Assembly: GCF_002954775.1 (NCBI RefSeq)
Contig: NZ_PJME01000004.1
Coordinates: 62,001 to 126,000, forward strand
Direction of reading: 5' to 3'
Source: Streptomyces geranii
GTDB lineage: Bacteria; Actinomycetota; Actinomycetes; Streptomycetales; Streptomycetaceae
DNA length: 64,000 nt
A program made the position numbers and the translations under genes. Shown piece after piece: positions 24,039-32,784 of this stretch (positions within the stretch are counted from its first letter, which is position 1; every line of letters begins with the position of its first letter). The notes below the pieces were generated by a model. That model saw only the letters and a list, made by a program, of their open reading frames with translations. It made no database searches and had not been told where the DNA came from.

Positions 24039-24938
24039 ATGATGGCCAAAAACCGACAGAGTGCGGCGCGGGAGATCCGCGAGGTCCCCTTCGCCGCACC
24101 GGCCGGAACGCCCGCCGGTGTCGAGACCATGTCGCTGGCCGACCTGCGCGGACGGGTACCCGGTGAGCGCCTCGCCCGGCCGCAGCGCCCCGACTTCCAC
24201 CACCTGCTCACGCTCACGGCGGGCGGCCTCGCCCACACCGTGGACTTCACCGCGCACGCGCTGCGGCCGGGCTCCTGGCTGTGGGTGCGGCCCGGGCAGG
24301 TGCAGCAGTGGGGCGACGTCACCGGGGCCGAGGGCACGCTCGTCCTGTTCCGGCAGGACTTCCTCGACCCGGCCACCGCCACGGCCGCCCGCGTCGACGA
24401 CGCGCACGCCCCCGTCGTCAGCACCCCCGTCGCCGACGACGCCCGGGCCCTCGACCTCGCGGCGGAGCATCTGAGCCGCGAGTTCCACGCCCTCGGCCAG
24501 CTGCCGCTTGACGTGCACGTGGCGGCCCTGCGGCACCTCCTGGCGGTCCTCGTGCTGCGGCTGGCCCACCTCACGGTCCCGGCCGACGGGCCCGCGCCGG
24601 AGCCGGACGAGACCTACCTGAGGTTCCGGGACGCGGTCGAACAGCACTTCACCCGGACCCGGCGCGTGGAGGACTACGCCCAGCTGCTCGGCTACTCCCC
24701 GCGCACCCTCGCCCGGGCCACGCTGGGCGCCGCCGGGGTCAGCGCCAAGGAGTTCGTGGACCGCCGGGTCGTCCTGGAGGCGAAGCGGCTGCTGGCCCAC
24801 AGCGACCAGACGGCGGCGCGGGTCGCGGCCCAGCTCGGCTTCGCCAACCCGTCCCAGTTCAGCAAGTACTTCCAGCACCGGGTCGGGCAGTCGCCGATCG
24901 ACTTCCGGGAGGTCGTGCGGGGGCGGGCGGAGAAGTAG
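24039..24938 (+). CDS. AraC-family transcriptional regulator
   Basis: A 299-residue regulator with an N-terminal cupin-like sensing domain (HHLLTLTAGGLAHTVDFTAH...LRPGSWLWVRPGQVQQW) and a C-terminal double HTH (VEDYAQLLGYSPRTLARATLGAAG and ARVAAQLGFANPSQFSKYFQHRVGQSP). It is divergent from the sirtuin gene (107 bases between starts) and lies between the sirtuin and the macrodomain gene, so it may control the module. No ribosome site is visible before ATG 24039/24042, so leaderless translation is possible. Confidence 0.88.
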   Translation: MMAKNRQSAAREIREVPFAAPAGTPAGVETMSLADLRGRVPGERLARPQRPDFHHLLTLTAGGLAHTVDFTAHALRPGSWLWVRPGQVQQWGDVTGAEGTLVLFRQDFLDPATATAARVDDAHAPVVSTPVADDARALDLAAEHLSREFHALGQLPLDVHVAALRHLLAVLVLRLAHLTVPADGPAPEPDETYLRFRDAVEQHFTRTRRVEDYAQLLGYSPRTLARATLGAAGVSAKEFVDRRVVLEAKRLLAHSDQTAARVAAQLGFANPSQFSKYFQHRVGQSPIDFREVVRGRAEK

Positions 24939-24982
24939 GCCATGGCTCCGCCGGGGCGCCGGCCGGCCTTTACGCGCGCTGG

Positions 24983-25990
24983 TCAGAGGTGCGGGCGGTT
25001 CGGTTCGGTGCGCAGTGCCTGGCGGTAGGCGTTCTCGTCGGCCGCTCCGAACACCGTGAACACCACCCGGTCGAAGCGTCCGGGGTACGTGTCGAGCCAG
25101 TCGGCGACCGTGCGCAGGGCCAGGGGCGCGGCCTGTTCCTTGGGGTAGCCGAAGACGCCGGTGCTCACGGCGCACAGGGCGACCGTGCGGATGGACCCGA
25201 CCTCGGCGGCCAGGTCCAGACAGGCCCGGTAGGCGGCGGCGAGCGCCTCCTCGTCGTCCGCGCGCGGCCGGCCGTCGGTGATGGGGCCGACGGTGTGCAG
25301 GACGTAGTGGGCGGGCAGGTGGTAGCCCCGGGTGATCTTGGCCGTGCCGGTCGGTTCGGCGGTGCCCTGGAGGGTGACGACGGTCTGGCAGTCGTCCCGC
25401 AGCCGGGGCCCGGCGGCACTGTGGATGGCGTTGTCGATACAGGCGTGCAGGGGCTGGAAGCAGCCGAGCAGGGCGCTGTTGGCGGCGTTGACGATGGCGT
25501 CCGCCGAGAGGGTCGTGATGTCGCCCCGCCACAGTGCGGTGCGGTCGGCCGCCCGGTAGGGGGAGTGGGGGAACCGCGCCGCGATGGTGGGGAGTCGGGA
25601 CGCCCGCACCGTCGGCCGGAGGCCGCGTTCCGCGCCGAGGACGGCGTCCAGCGCCTCGGTGACACCGTCCGGCAGGGCGCCGGGCGGGCGGACGGTCAGC
25701 AGGGCGCGCAGCAGCCGGCGGGCCGAGGCGCCGTCGGCCGCGAGGTCCCGCAGGGCGTCGGGCCGCAGACCGAGCCGGGGTACCGCCGGGTCGTCGCTGA
25801 GCAGCCGCAGGGCCGTGCGCACCCGCTCGTCCAGCCGATCGGGCGGGGCTGGAGCCGTGGACGGCAGGAAGGGCTCGTCGAGCGAGATCGCGGCGCGGTA
25901 GGCGGCCAGGGGGAGTCCCGGTCCCGAGGACGGCCGGTCGGCGAGGCCGCTGTGCGGGGAGAAGGCGGACGGGGACGGCGGCATCGTCAT
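24983..25990 (-). CDS. protein-ADP-ribose hydrolase, zinc-dependent macrodomain
   Basis: A 335-residue protein. Residues ~1-145 are an N-terminal extension as in SirTM-linked macrodomains. The macrodomain follows: LWRGDITTLSADAIVNAANS (155-172), then LGCFQPLHACIDNAIHSAAG with Cys177, His182 and Cys184 forming the zinc site of the Zn-macro clade, and VSTGVFGYPKEQAA for the phosphate loop. It should remove ADP-ribose from protein, reversing the neighbouring sirtuin. ATG 25990 is preceded by GGAG. In firmicutes the two genes sit in one operon with lipoate genes; here they are separated by an AraC-like regulator. Confidence 0.88.
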   Translation of the reverse strand: MTMPPSPSAFSPHSGLADRPSSGPGLPLAAYRAAISLDEPFLPSTAPAPPDRLDERVRTALRLLSDDPAVPRLGLRPDALRDLAADGASARRLLRALLTVRPPGALPDGVTEALDAVLGAERGLRPTVRASRLPTIAARFPHSPYRAADRTALWRGDITTLSADAIVNAANSALLGCFQPLHACIDNAIHSAAGPRLRDDCQTVVTLQGTAEPTGTAKITRGYHLPAHYVLHTVGPITDGRPRADDEEALAAAYRACLDLAAEVGSIRTVALCAVSTGVFGYPKEQAAPLALRTVADWLDTYPGRFDRVVFTVFGAADENAYRQALRTEPNRPHL

Positions 25991-26086
25991 GGGGAGGCTC
26001 CGGGGCGGAGGGCGGAGGGCGGAGGGGGAGTGGAGCGGGTGGCAGCCGGATCAATGGGTCGGGGGTGGGTCGGGGCGCCGGTCGTG

Positions 26087-26132
26087 CCGGTGCCCGGCGG
26101 GCGCGCGTCGTGGCGCGGCTGCCGGGCACCGG
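26087..26132 (-). terminator. hairpin terminator of the NTF2-like genes
   Basis: CCGGTGCCCGGC (26087-26098) pairs perfectly over 12 bases with GCCGGGCACCGG (26121-26132); the 22-base loop contains a smaller CGCGC/GCGCG stem. It lies 12 bases past the stop of the minus-strand gene ending at 26145. Confidence 0.6.
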
Positions 26133-26144
26133 ACACCGGGAGGA

Positions 26145-26753
26145 TCAGGCGAGGCCGATCTGCTGGAGGAAGGTCTGGTTGTCCCAGAAGAGGAACTCCT
26201 CGTCCATGACACCGCGCTTGTTCCAGAGGCCGACGGTCACCATGTTCACGGCGAAGCTGTTGCCCGTCGGCTGGACGAAGCCGCCGTTCCCGTCCGGCAT
26301 CGGCCGGGAGAAGGTGCCCTTCATGACGCCGGTGACGGCGGTCAGCTCGCCCTTGGCGATCCGGATCGGGTGCTCGCTGATCCGGGTGTTCGGCGCCCAG
26401 ACGAACTGGGCCTTCAGGTCGGCGACATGACGTTCGATGCCGTCGGTGTAGTGGCCGTCGGGCCAGTGCACGCGGATGTTCCGGGAGTGGCTCTCGCCGA
26501 GCCGCTCCCACTCCTGGCCGGAGTAGACCGCGAAGTCCAGCTCGTCGAAGGTCTTGAGGTTGCGGCGCTCGGTGGGGGTGAGGTGCTGGGGCCACAGCGA
26601 CTCCGCCTCGGGGGTCGAGGCCGGGTCGCCGAGGAGCTGCGGGTGGCGTTCGGCAGCGGCGGCCAGGTCGGTGCCGCCGGCCACGGCGGTGAGCGCCAGC
26701 GCGCCGAGGGTGGCGGCACTGCTGTTCCGGAGGAGGGAACGGCGGTCTATCAC
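26145..26753 (-). CDS. Tat-exported NTF2-like (SnoaL/ester cyclase-type) protein
   Basis: A 202-residue protein with a twin-arginine-type leader (MIDRRSLLRNSSAATLGALA, then LTAVAGG) followed by an NTF2-like alpha+beta fold (LDFAVYSGQEWERLGESHS, HYTDGIERHVADLKAQF, VMDEEFLFWDNQTFLQQIGL). The NTF2-like pocket binds small ligands and can be enzymatic, but no catalytic set is identified. GTG 26753 follows GAGGAA at six bases; a longer ATG frame (26807) would put 18 unrelated residues before the leader. It lies downstream of another NTF2-like gene. Confidence 0.7.
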   Translation of the reverse strand: MIDRRSLLRNSSAATLGALALTAVAGGTDLAAAAERHPQLLGDPASTPEAESLWPQHLTPTERRNLKTFDELDFAVYSGQEWERLGESHSRNIRVHWPDGHYTDGIERHVADLKAQFVWAPNTRISEHPIRIAKGELTAVTGVMKGTFSRPMPDGNGGFVQPTGNSFAVNMVTVGLWNKRGVMDEEFLFWDNQTFLQQIGLA

Positions 26754-26888
26754 GGGGGGTTCCTCGGGGTTTGTGGAGGTGTCGAGGTACAGAGGTGTGG
26801 AGGCCACGGTGTGCGTCGAGCCGGCGACATATCGAGGTGGCGACGTATCGAGCCGGCGACGCGTCGCGGTGTCGGTGGCGGTTCGCCG

Positions 26889-27650
26889 TCAGAACAGGCC
26901 GTTGCCGTGCGGGAGTTCGGCGGGCACGGGCGCGATGACGTCCCAGTGCTCGACGATCTTTCCGTCGGCGACGCGGAACAGGTCGTAGTAGGCGACGGGC
27001 ACGCCGAACTCGCCCTCGGACTGGGTCAGCACGAGGTCGCCCTCGGCGATCACCTTGTGGACCTTCTTGTAGACGAGGTTCTTGCCCTCCTCGGCCCACT
27101 TCGCGGCGGCGGCGCCGAAGCCGTCCAGACCGTCGGCGGCCTCGGTGTTGTGCTGGTGGTAGGTCTCGGTGGAGATGTAGTCGGTCAGGACCGAGTAGTC
27201 GGCGCTGACGAGGACCTTCTCCGCGAACTCCGTGACCAGGGCGCGGTTGGCGTCCGTGCTGTCCGCGTCGCCGGTGCCGGTCGGCCCGTCGGTCTGGGAG
27301 CGGCCCGAGACGGTGTCCTCGACCTGCGGGGTCAGGGCGTCCCAGTGCTCGGCCAGCTTGCCGTCGGCGTCGACGCGGAAGATGTCGAAGCCGACGAGCG
27401 GGACGGGGCCGAAGCCGTGGTAGGTGCCGTGCAGGGCGACCAGGTCGCCGTCGGCGACGACCCGGGCGCCCTCGTAGCGGAAGTCCGCGCCGAGGCTCGC
27501 GACCAGCCCGCGGAGGGCTTCGGGGCCGTCGGCGGCGAGGGAGCTGTGCTGCCTGTAGTCGGCGGCGACCCAGCGGTCCACGGCCGAGGGGTCCTTGTCG
27601 CCGAACAGTTCGGTGGCGGCCTGGAGAACCGTGTTCTTCACGTTGCTCAT
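26889..27650 (-). CDS. tandem-domain NTF2-like (SnoaL) protein
   Basis: A 253-residue cytoplasmic protein made of two copies of an NTF2-like domain, about residues 1-110 and 135-245. Compare FGDKDPSAVDRWVAADYRQHS with VSADYSVLTDYISTETYHQHN, and DIFRVDADGKLAEHWDALTP with DLFRVADGKIVEHWDVIAPV. Single-domain homologues (predicted SnoaL-like aldol condensation proteins) act as dimers, so the fusion may be a covalent dimer. It begins at ATG 27650 and lies upstream of the Tat-exported NTF2-like gene. Confidence 0.8.
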   Translation of the reverse strand: MSNVKNTVLQAATELFGDKDPSAVDRWVAADYRQHSSLAADGPEALRGLVASLGADFRYEGARVVADGDLVALHGTYHGFGPVPLVGFDIFRVDADGKLAEHWDALTPQVEDTVSGRSQTDGPTGTGDADSTDANRALVTEFAEKVLVSADYSVLTDYISTETYHQHNTEAADGLDGFGAAAAKWAEEGKNLVYKKVHKVIAEGDLVLTQSEGEFGVPVAYYDLFRVADGKIVEHWDVIAPVPAELPHGNGLF

Positions 27651-27777
27651 GACTGTCTTCACTGTCTTCCTGGTTTGCGGAACCGCGCGGGACGATCGGG
27701 GCGGTGTGTTCAAACTAGGTCGGGAAGACAGGGTCGGCCGGGCTTCCAGCCGACTCTCGATGGTCAAAAAGCGACAG

Positions 27778-28380
27778 TCAGAAGGCGAACGCCTCGGTGA
27801 GGCGCACGCTGTAGCCGTCCTCCTCCATCAGGACGACGGTGACACCGAAGGGGGAGGGGTGGTCGATGTCGAGCGGGACGAAGGAGTAGTCGACGGCGGC
27901 CCGGACCGGCGGCAGCAGTTCGGCGCCCGGCTGGGGCTCGGGCGCGGGCAGCCAGCGCGGCTCGACCCCGGCCGGGCCCTCGGCCCCGGTGCCGGGGGAG
28001 GTGGCGAGGGCCTGCTCGGCGTAGGGGAACCGGTGCAGGGTGTGGCTGTCCTTCGTGGCGTGCAGCATGTTCAGGCACGGCTCCGGGCCGTCGGCCGGCT
28101 GCTCGCACAGGGCGGCGACGTCCCGCGACTCCCAGGCGAGGACGACCTCGTCGGCACCGGCCGCCGCCGCGATGTTCGACAGCTGGGCGATGCCGGTGAG
28201 CGCGTCCCTGCCGGTCTCGACGGGACGCAGCCAGATCAGGCCGACGAGTTCACCACGGACCAGCGGCATGATGACCGGACGGGGCACGGCCCCCTCGCCC
28301 AGGCCCGCGGTGTACGCGTTCCTCATCGATGCGGCCAGTGCGTCCCAGGTCTGCGTGTCCACGAACTTCCTCTCACCCAC
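27778..28380 (-). CDS. hypothetical protein next to the STM4011-4015 cassette
   Basis: A 200-residue soluble protein that I do not recognise. It is mixed alpha/beta, with a Pro-rich segment (LPAPEPQPGAELLPP) near residue 150 and no signal peptide. It starts seven bases after the stop of the STM4011-like gene on the same strand, so it is probably the last gene of that operon. GTG 28380 has no good ribosome site; GTG 28362, preceded by GAGAGG at six bases, is the likelier start. Confidence 0.55.
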   Translation of the reverse strand: MGERKFVDTQTWDALAASMRNAYTAGLGEGAVPRPVIMPLVRGELVGLIWLRPVETGRDALTGIAQLSNIAAAAGADEVVLAWESRDVAALCEQPADGPEPCLNMLHATKDSHTLHRFPYAEQALATSPGTGAEGPAGVEPRWLPAPEPQPGAELLPPVRAAVDYSFVPLDIDHPSPFGVTVVLMEEDGYSVRLTEAFAF

Positions 28381-28387
28381 GGCACAG

Positions 28388-29314
28388 TCACGACTCGGGC
28401 GACCCTGTCACGGCGGCGGTGGTCGACGCCAACTCGGCCGGGAGCAGAGGGAGCGGCAGCGGCCGGTCCGGGACAGCCCGGGGCACGCGCTCCAGGATGC
28501 CGCCCGCGAACACGTCGTACAGCGGCAGTGTCTCCAGGTGCACGTAGCCGATGTGGCAGTCGCACACCCGCAGCGGACAGGCCCGCGGTCCGAGCGCGGC
28601 CCGGTAGGAGCCGTCGTACAGATTTCCCAGCTCCGTACGGACGAAATGGCACCGGCGTACCGTGCCCTCGCCGTCCACCGAGAGTACCGACTCGCCGGTG
28701 CGGCAGGGCAGGCCCGCCGAGCGGTGCGGATGGCGGCTGAAGGGGAAGAGGGGGTCCAGGGCGGTCCAGCGGTCGGCCTCCTCGTCCGTGTAGGTGTGGC
28801 CCTCGGCGGCGTTCACCCACAGGTAGACGTGTTCCGGCAGCTCCGCGCGCAGCCGTCGCGCGTGCTCCAGATGGTCCGGCACGCCGACGACACCGACGCT
28901 GAAGCGGACCCCGAGGGCGGACAGTTCGTGCGTCTTGGTGAGGAACCGTTCGTAGGGCGTCTGTCCGGGGTGGTAGGTGCACCAGAGGGCGACGGTGTCG
29001 CGGTCCGCGTCCGCCAGCCAGTCGGTGCGGCAGCTCAGGTTGGTCTGGATGGCCACCCGGTGTATGTGCGGCTCGTGCGAGAGGTCGACGAGAGCGCGCC
29101 GGTACCAGGAGCGGACCAGCCCCTCGCCCCACGGTGTGAAGAGCACCGACAGCCGGTCCTCCCGCTGCTCCCGCGCCCACCCGGTGAACCTCTCCAACGC
29201 GGCTCGGTCGGCGCGGAGTTGGGCCGTGCTGTCGCGGCGCTTCGCGAACGGGCAGTAGGGGCAGTCGTAGTCGCAGGAGGAGAGCGGACCCCGGTACAGC
29301 AGCGTCAGATCCAT
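28388..29314 (-). CDS. STM4011 family radical SAM protein
   Basis: A 308-residue radical SAM enzyme beginning MDLTLLYRGPLSSCDYDCPY. The CxxxCxxC [4Fe-4S] ligands are Cys14, Cys18 and Cys21. Near the C terminus a second cysteine group (CHFVRTEL, then ACPLRVCDCHIGY) probably binds an auxiliary cluster. It belongs to the uncharacterised STM4011 family of the STM4011-STM4015 cassette. ATG 29314 lies 10 bases after the STM4012 stop. Radical SAM chemistry is sure; the substrate is unknown. Confidence 0.85.
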   Translation of the reverse strand: MDLTLLYRGPLSSCDYDCPYCPFAKRRDSTAQLRADRAALERFTGWAREQREDRLSVLFTPWGEGLVRSWYRRALVDLSHEPHIHRVAIQTNLSCRTDWLADADRDTVALWCTYHPGQTPYERFLTKTHELSALGVRFSVGVVGVPDHLEHARRLRAELPEHVYLWVNAAEGHTYTDEEADRWTALDPLFPFSRHPHRSAGLPCRTGESVLSVDGEGTVRRCHFVRTELGNLYDGSYRAALGPRACPLRVCDCHIGYVHLETLPLYDVFAGGILERVPRAVPDRPLPLPLLPAELASTTAAVTGSPES

Positions 29315-29324
29315 GCCGACCCGC

Positions 29325-30680
29325 TCACTTCGTCTCGTAGGCGGCCATGGCGGCCCGCACGTCCGGCGAGAAGAACTCGGGCCCGATGGCGTCGGAGTGG
29401 GCCAACCCCTCGGCGGACAGCCGCAGTTGTCCCGCCCGGTCGCCGTCGAGCCAGCCTCGGGCGGCGAGGGTGTCCAGCTCGGCGGGGAAGTCGGCGTAAG
29501 GATCGGAGCCGAACCGCAGCCGGTACTCGGCGACGGGCATGCCCTCCGCCTGGAGCAGCGACTGCAGCAGATGGCGGCGCCGAGCCTCGTCCGCGTCGAC
29601 CCAACGCCCGTGCAGGGCACGGGAGAAGTCGGCGGTGGCCGTGTAGTCGTCGATGATGCCGCGTATCTCGCCCATCGACACGGCGTAGTCGAAGGAGTAG
29701 TGCAGCCGCGAGGTGTAGGAACGGGCCCCGCAGCCGAGACCGATCATGCCGTCGGTCTGGCAGGCGTAGTCGTCCGGGCCCTGTGGTGGTGCGTCCGCGC
29801 GCCGGAACATCCGCATCGACACCTGCTCGTAGCCCTGGGAGAGCAGATGGTCGCGGCCCTCCCGGTAGCGGCGCAGGCGCTGCTCGTCCCACTCGCGGTC
29901 GGCCGCCGCCGGGTCGACCCGGCGGCCGAGGCCGGTGAGCGGGCGGATGTAGAGGGGGTAGAGGTAGATCTCCTCGGGGCGCCAGGCCAGCGCCGCGTCG
30001 AGGGAGTAGCGCCAACTGGCCGCGGTCTGGCCGTCGATGCCGTAGATCAGGTCGATGTTGAGGACGGGGACGGCGGCCTCACGGATGCGGGCGAGCGCCG
30101 CCTCCACATCCGACCTGTGCTGCGGGCGTACGGCGGCCCGTGCCTCCTCCTCGACGAAGCTCTGCACGCCGAGGCTGAGCCGGGTGGCGCCCCGCTCGGC
30201 GAGCACCGCCAGCCGGTCGGCCGTGGCGGTGGACGGCGACGCCTCCACCGACAGCGGTACGGCCCGCAGGTCGACGCCCATCTCCGACTCGGCGATGTCG
30301 CACAGCCGATCAAGCTCCGTGGCCTCCAGGAAGGTCGGAGTGCCGCCGCCGAAGGCCGCGTTGACGAACCGGGGGGTCTCCGCGTCGCCCAACGCCTCCC
30401 GCACGGCGGCGGCCTGGCGCCGCACGGCGTCCAGATAGCGGCCCGGCAGACCGTCGGGCGCCCCGATGCGGGTGAACAGGTTGCAGAAGCCGCAGCGCAC
30501 CTCGCAGAACGGGATGTGCAGATACAGCGACAGCGACTGCCGTGACTCCCCGGCCCACAGGTCCGCGAGCCGGGGCGCGGGTGACAGCGGCCGGTAGGCG
30601 GTCTTGTGCGGGTAGGCGTACGTATAGCTCTGGTAGGGCCGTGGGGTGAGTGTGGCGCTGTCGGTCGCGGTGACGGTCAT
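29325..30680 (-). CDS. STM4012 family radical SAM protein (HemN-like)
   Basis: A 451-residue radical SAM protein with CxxxCxxC at Cys59, Cys63 and Cys66 (LHIPFCEVRCGFC). It has the HemN-like signatures GGGTPTFL, RLSLGVQSF and NIDLIYGIDGQT, plus a C-terminal HemN-type domain. It is not the coproporphyrinogen dehydrogenase itself but a relative found next to STM4011. Its ATG at 30680 overlaps the STM4013 stop by 4 bases, so translation is coupled. Confidence 0.88.
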   Translation of the reverse strand: MTVTATDSATLTPRPYQSYTYAYPHKTAYRPLSPAPRLADLWAGESRQSLSLYLHIPFCEVRCGFCNLFTRIGAPDGLPGRYLDAVRRQAAAVREALGDAETPRFVNAAFGGGTPTFLEATELDRLCDIAESEMGVDLRAVPLSVEASPSTATADRLAVLAERGATRLSLGVQSFVEEEARAAVRPQHRSDVEAALARIREAAVPVLNIDLIYGIDGQTAASWRYSLDAALAWRPEEIYLYPLYIRPLTGLGRRVDPAAADREWDEQRLRRYREGRDHLLSQGYEQVSMRMFRRADAPPQGPDDYACQTDGMIGLGCGARSYTSRLHYSFDYAVSMGEIRGIIDDYTATADFSRALHGRWVDADEARRRHLLQSLLQAEGMPVAEYRLRFGSDPYADFPAELDTLAARGWLDGDRAGQLRLSAEGLAHSDAIGPEFFSPDVRAAMAAYETK

Positions 30681-31528
30681 ACGGACGGCTCCAGGAAGAA
30701 GTGGCCGTAGGGCACGGTCCACACGGACTCGTGGCCGAGGCGGTGGCCGGTGTAACCGTCGTCCCCGTAGGCGGTGCCGTGGTCGGAGCAGACGATGGCG
30801 AAGCAGCGGCGGCGCGAACTCATCGCCGCGAACAGCCGCCCGACATGCCGGTCGACGTACTCCAGCGCGGCGGCATGGGTGGCCCGGCTGTCGCCCGCCT
30901 CCCGGGTCGCGCCGGGCAGGTGGAACCAGTTGGGCTGGTGCAGCGCGGAGACGTTGACGAAGAGGAACAGTCGCTGCTCGGGCGGCAGTTCGGCGACGGT
31001 CTTCTCGGCGCGCGCCACCTGTGCCTCGAAGGAGGTCGGGGAGGCCACGGAGAACTCCGGCTCCCAGTGGCTCTCCTGGAAGAACCCGGGCAGTACGTCG
31101 CCCAGGGCGCCCTGCTTGTTGAAGAAGCCGACCCCGCCGACGCACACCGTGCGGTACCCGTGCGCGGCGAGCCCGGACACCAGGTCCGGAGTGTCGAAGA
31201 CGTAGGTGCCGTCCGCCGTCGACTCGCTGCCCGCGAACCTGGCCGCGAACAGGCGCGGATGCGGTCCTGGTCCGGCCGGGGTGGGCAGGAAGCCCGCGAA
31301 CATCGCCTGGTGGGAGGCGTAGGTGAAGCTCCCGGGCGCGTGCCGCTCCTCCCAGACGCCGCCCGGCAGCCGGGCGGTCAGGTTGGGCAGCCGTCCGGCG
31401 GCGGCGAGTTCGACGGCCACGTCGTACCGGAGGGTGTCCAGGGTGAGGAGGAGCAGGTCGTCCCGGCCCACCACCTCGTTCATGTCCGGCCCGGCGGGCG
31501 GGGCGGGGGAGGGCTCAGACGGTGGCAT
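30677..31528 (-). CDS. STM4013 family sulfatase-like hydrolase
   Basis: A 283-residue alkaline-phosphatase-superfamily protein. LLLLTLDTLRYDVA carries the first metal Asp (TLDTLRYD), CSDHGTAYGDD a second metal site and GHRLGHESVW a third. No Cys/Ser-x-Pro-x-Arg formylglycine motif is present, so it is hydrolase-like but not a classical sulfatase. ATG 31528 follows GAGGAA at five bases and overlaps the STM4014 end by 14 bases; Met at 31483 is a weaker alternative. Part of the STM4011-4015 operon. Confidence 0.82.
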   Translation of the reverse strand: MPPSEPSPAPPAGPDMNEVVGRDDLLLLTLDTLRYDVAVELAAAGRLPNLTARLPGGVWEERHAPGSFTYASHQAMFAGFLPTPAGPGPHPRLFAARFAGSESTADGTYVFDTPDLVSGLAAHGYRTVCVGGVGFFNKQGALGDVLPGFFQESHWEPEFSVASPTSFEAQVARAEKTVAELPPEQRLFLFVNVSALHQPNWFHLPGATREAGDSRATHAAALEYVDRHVGRLFAAMSSRRRCFAIVCSDHGTAYGDDGYTGHRLGHESVWTVPYGHFFLEPSV

Positions 31529-32735
31529 GGGTGTTCCTCGGCAGTTCGTACGACAGTTCGTGCGGTCGTTCGGGTGACAGTCCGGGCAGTCCGGGTGGTG
31601 CGATCGGGCCGACAGCCGCGGCCTGTCCCGGGAGCCGGCCGGGGGAGAAGGAGACGGCCGCGGCGACCTGTGCGGCGTAGGTGTCCAGGCCCTCCGCCCC
31701 GCTGCCCGGGAGGCCGGTCAGCCGGGGGAGCAGGTCGCCGAAGGCGTTGACCTCGCCGACGGCGAACCGGCGCCAGCCGACCGCGGGCAGCACATCGACG
31801 CCGACGCACAGGGTGCCCGGGAAGCAGGCCGCGGCCCGCTCGGCGGTTTCGAGGGCCGTGGCCCACCGGTCACCGGCCAGCGCCCGGACGGCCGCCAGAT
31901 CGCCGCGCGCCCCGCCGAGATGCAGATTGGTCAGCGGGGAGCGGCTGGTGCGGACCACGGCGTGGGTGGCCCGGCCGCCCACGACCACGATGCGCAGATC
32001 CGCCGACCGGCCGCCGAGGGAGGCCTTCGGCAGCCACCGCTCGATGTGCAGCCCGTCCGGCGCCAGCGCGTCGACGATCGCGGCGATCTCCCGCTCCTCG
32101 GTGTACCGGCGCACCCGCAGGGAGTTGTGGAGCCGGCCCTCCCCGGTCCGCTCCACGGACGTGGTCGCGCGGATCCGCCCCGACGCGGTGGTCTCGACCG
32201 CGAGGACACCGGAGGCGGAGGAACCGTGCGCGAGCTTGACGAAGACCCGCCGCAGCCCCGCCTCGTCCATGAGACGGCGTACGTCCGCCCAGTCCCGCAC
32301 CGGCGGTACGCCCCCCGAGGTGGGGGACTGCGGCACGGGCACGTCCGCCCGGGCCAGCCGGTCGTGACAGAGCCGCTTGTCGAACATCACGGCCAGCTCC
32401 GCCGGGTCGTCGAGCCTGCGCCCGCCGCGCAACGAGGCCACGCCCGCCAGAAACCGCCCGTACCAGCGCGCGGAGCCCTCCACCCGCGTCGGTTCGTCGG
32501 CCCCGCGCAGCAGCGCGTCCACCTCGGCGTCCTCCCCCGGGGAGTCGAGGCGGACCAGCTCGTCGTCCGCGAAGTCGTGGCCGCCGTCCCGCAGCACGTC
32601 GGCCCACTCGACCACGCGGGGCGTGCCGTGACCGGCCGCCTCGGTGGCCGCGGCGAACATGCCCACCCGGCGGTTGTCACCGTTGGCGACCACCGCCCAC
32701 CTCGGCGGAGCGTCCTCCTCATGCGTGCGCCCCAT
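31515..32735 (-). CDS. STM4014 family protein (ATP-grasp-like)
   Basis: A 406-residue protein with ATP-grasp features: FVKLAHGSSASGVLAVET (nucleotide-binding lysine and glycine loop), IVDALAPDGLHIERWLPKASLGG and VGEVNAFGDLLPRL near the end, where the Glu-x-Asn is metal-binding. ATP-grasp enzymes ligate a carboxylate to an amine or thiol, so it may build an amide or peptide bond on the cassette's unknown substrate. The start is ATG 32735 with GAGGGGG 12 bases upstream; ATG 32747 is in frame but abuts that site. Confidence 0.75.
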   Translation of the reverse strand: MGRTHEEDAPPRWAVVANGDNRRVGMFAAATEAAGHGTPRVVEWADVLRDGGHDFADDELVRLDSPGEDAEVDALLRGADEPTRVEGSARWYGRFLAGVASLRGGRRLDDPAELAVMFDKRLCHDRLARADVPVPQSPTSGGVPPVRDWADVRRLMDEAGLRRVFVKLAHGSSASGVLAVETTASGRIRATTSVERTGEGRLHNSLRVRRYTEEREIAAIVDALAPDGLHIERWLPKASLGGRSADLRIVVVGGRATHAVVRTSRSPLTNLHLGGARGDLAAVRALAGDRWATALETAERAAACFPGTLCVGVDVLPAVGWRRFAVGEVNAFGDLLPRLTGLPGSGAEGLDTYAAQVAAAVSFSPGRLPGQAAAVGPIAPPGLPGLSPERPHELSYELPRNTHATV

Positions 32736-32784
32736 GGTGCTCACCATCCCCCTCTTCGTACCTGTCTCCGGCCCCCCGAGCGCC

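Noticed and set aside
23061..26129. 1022-residue open frame on the minus strand
   Set aside because: Only its final part, the sirtuin, is real. The upstream part is an Arg/Pro/Ala-rich shadow of the AraC-like and macrodomain genes, typical of high-GC antisense frames.
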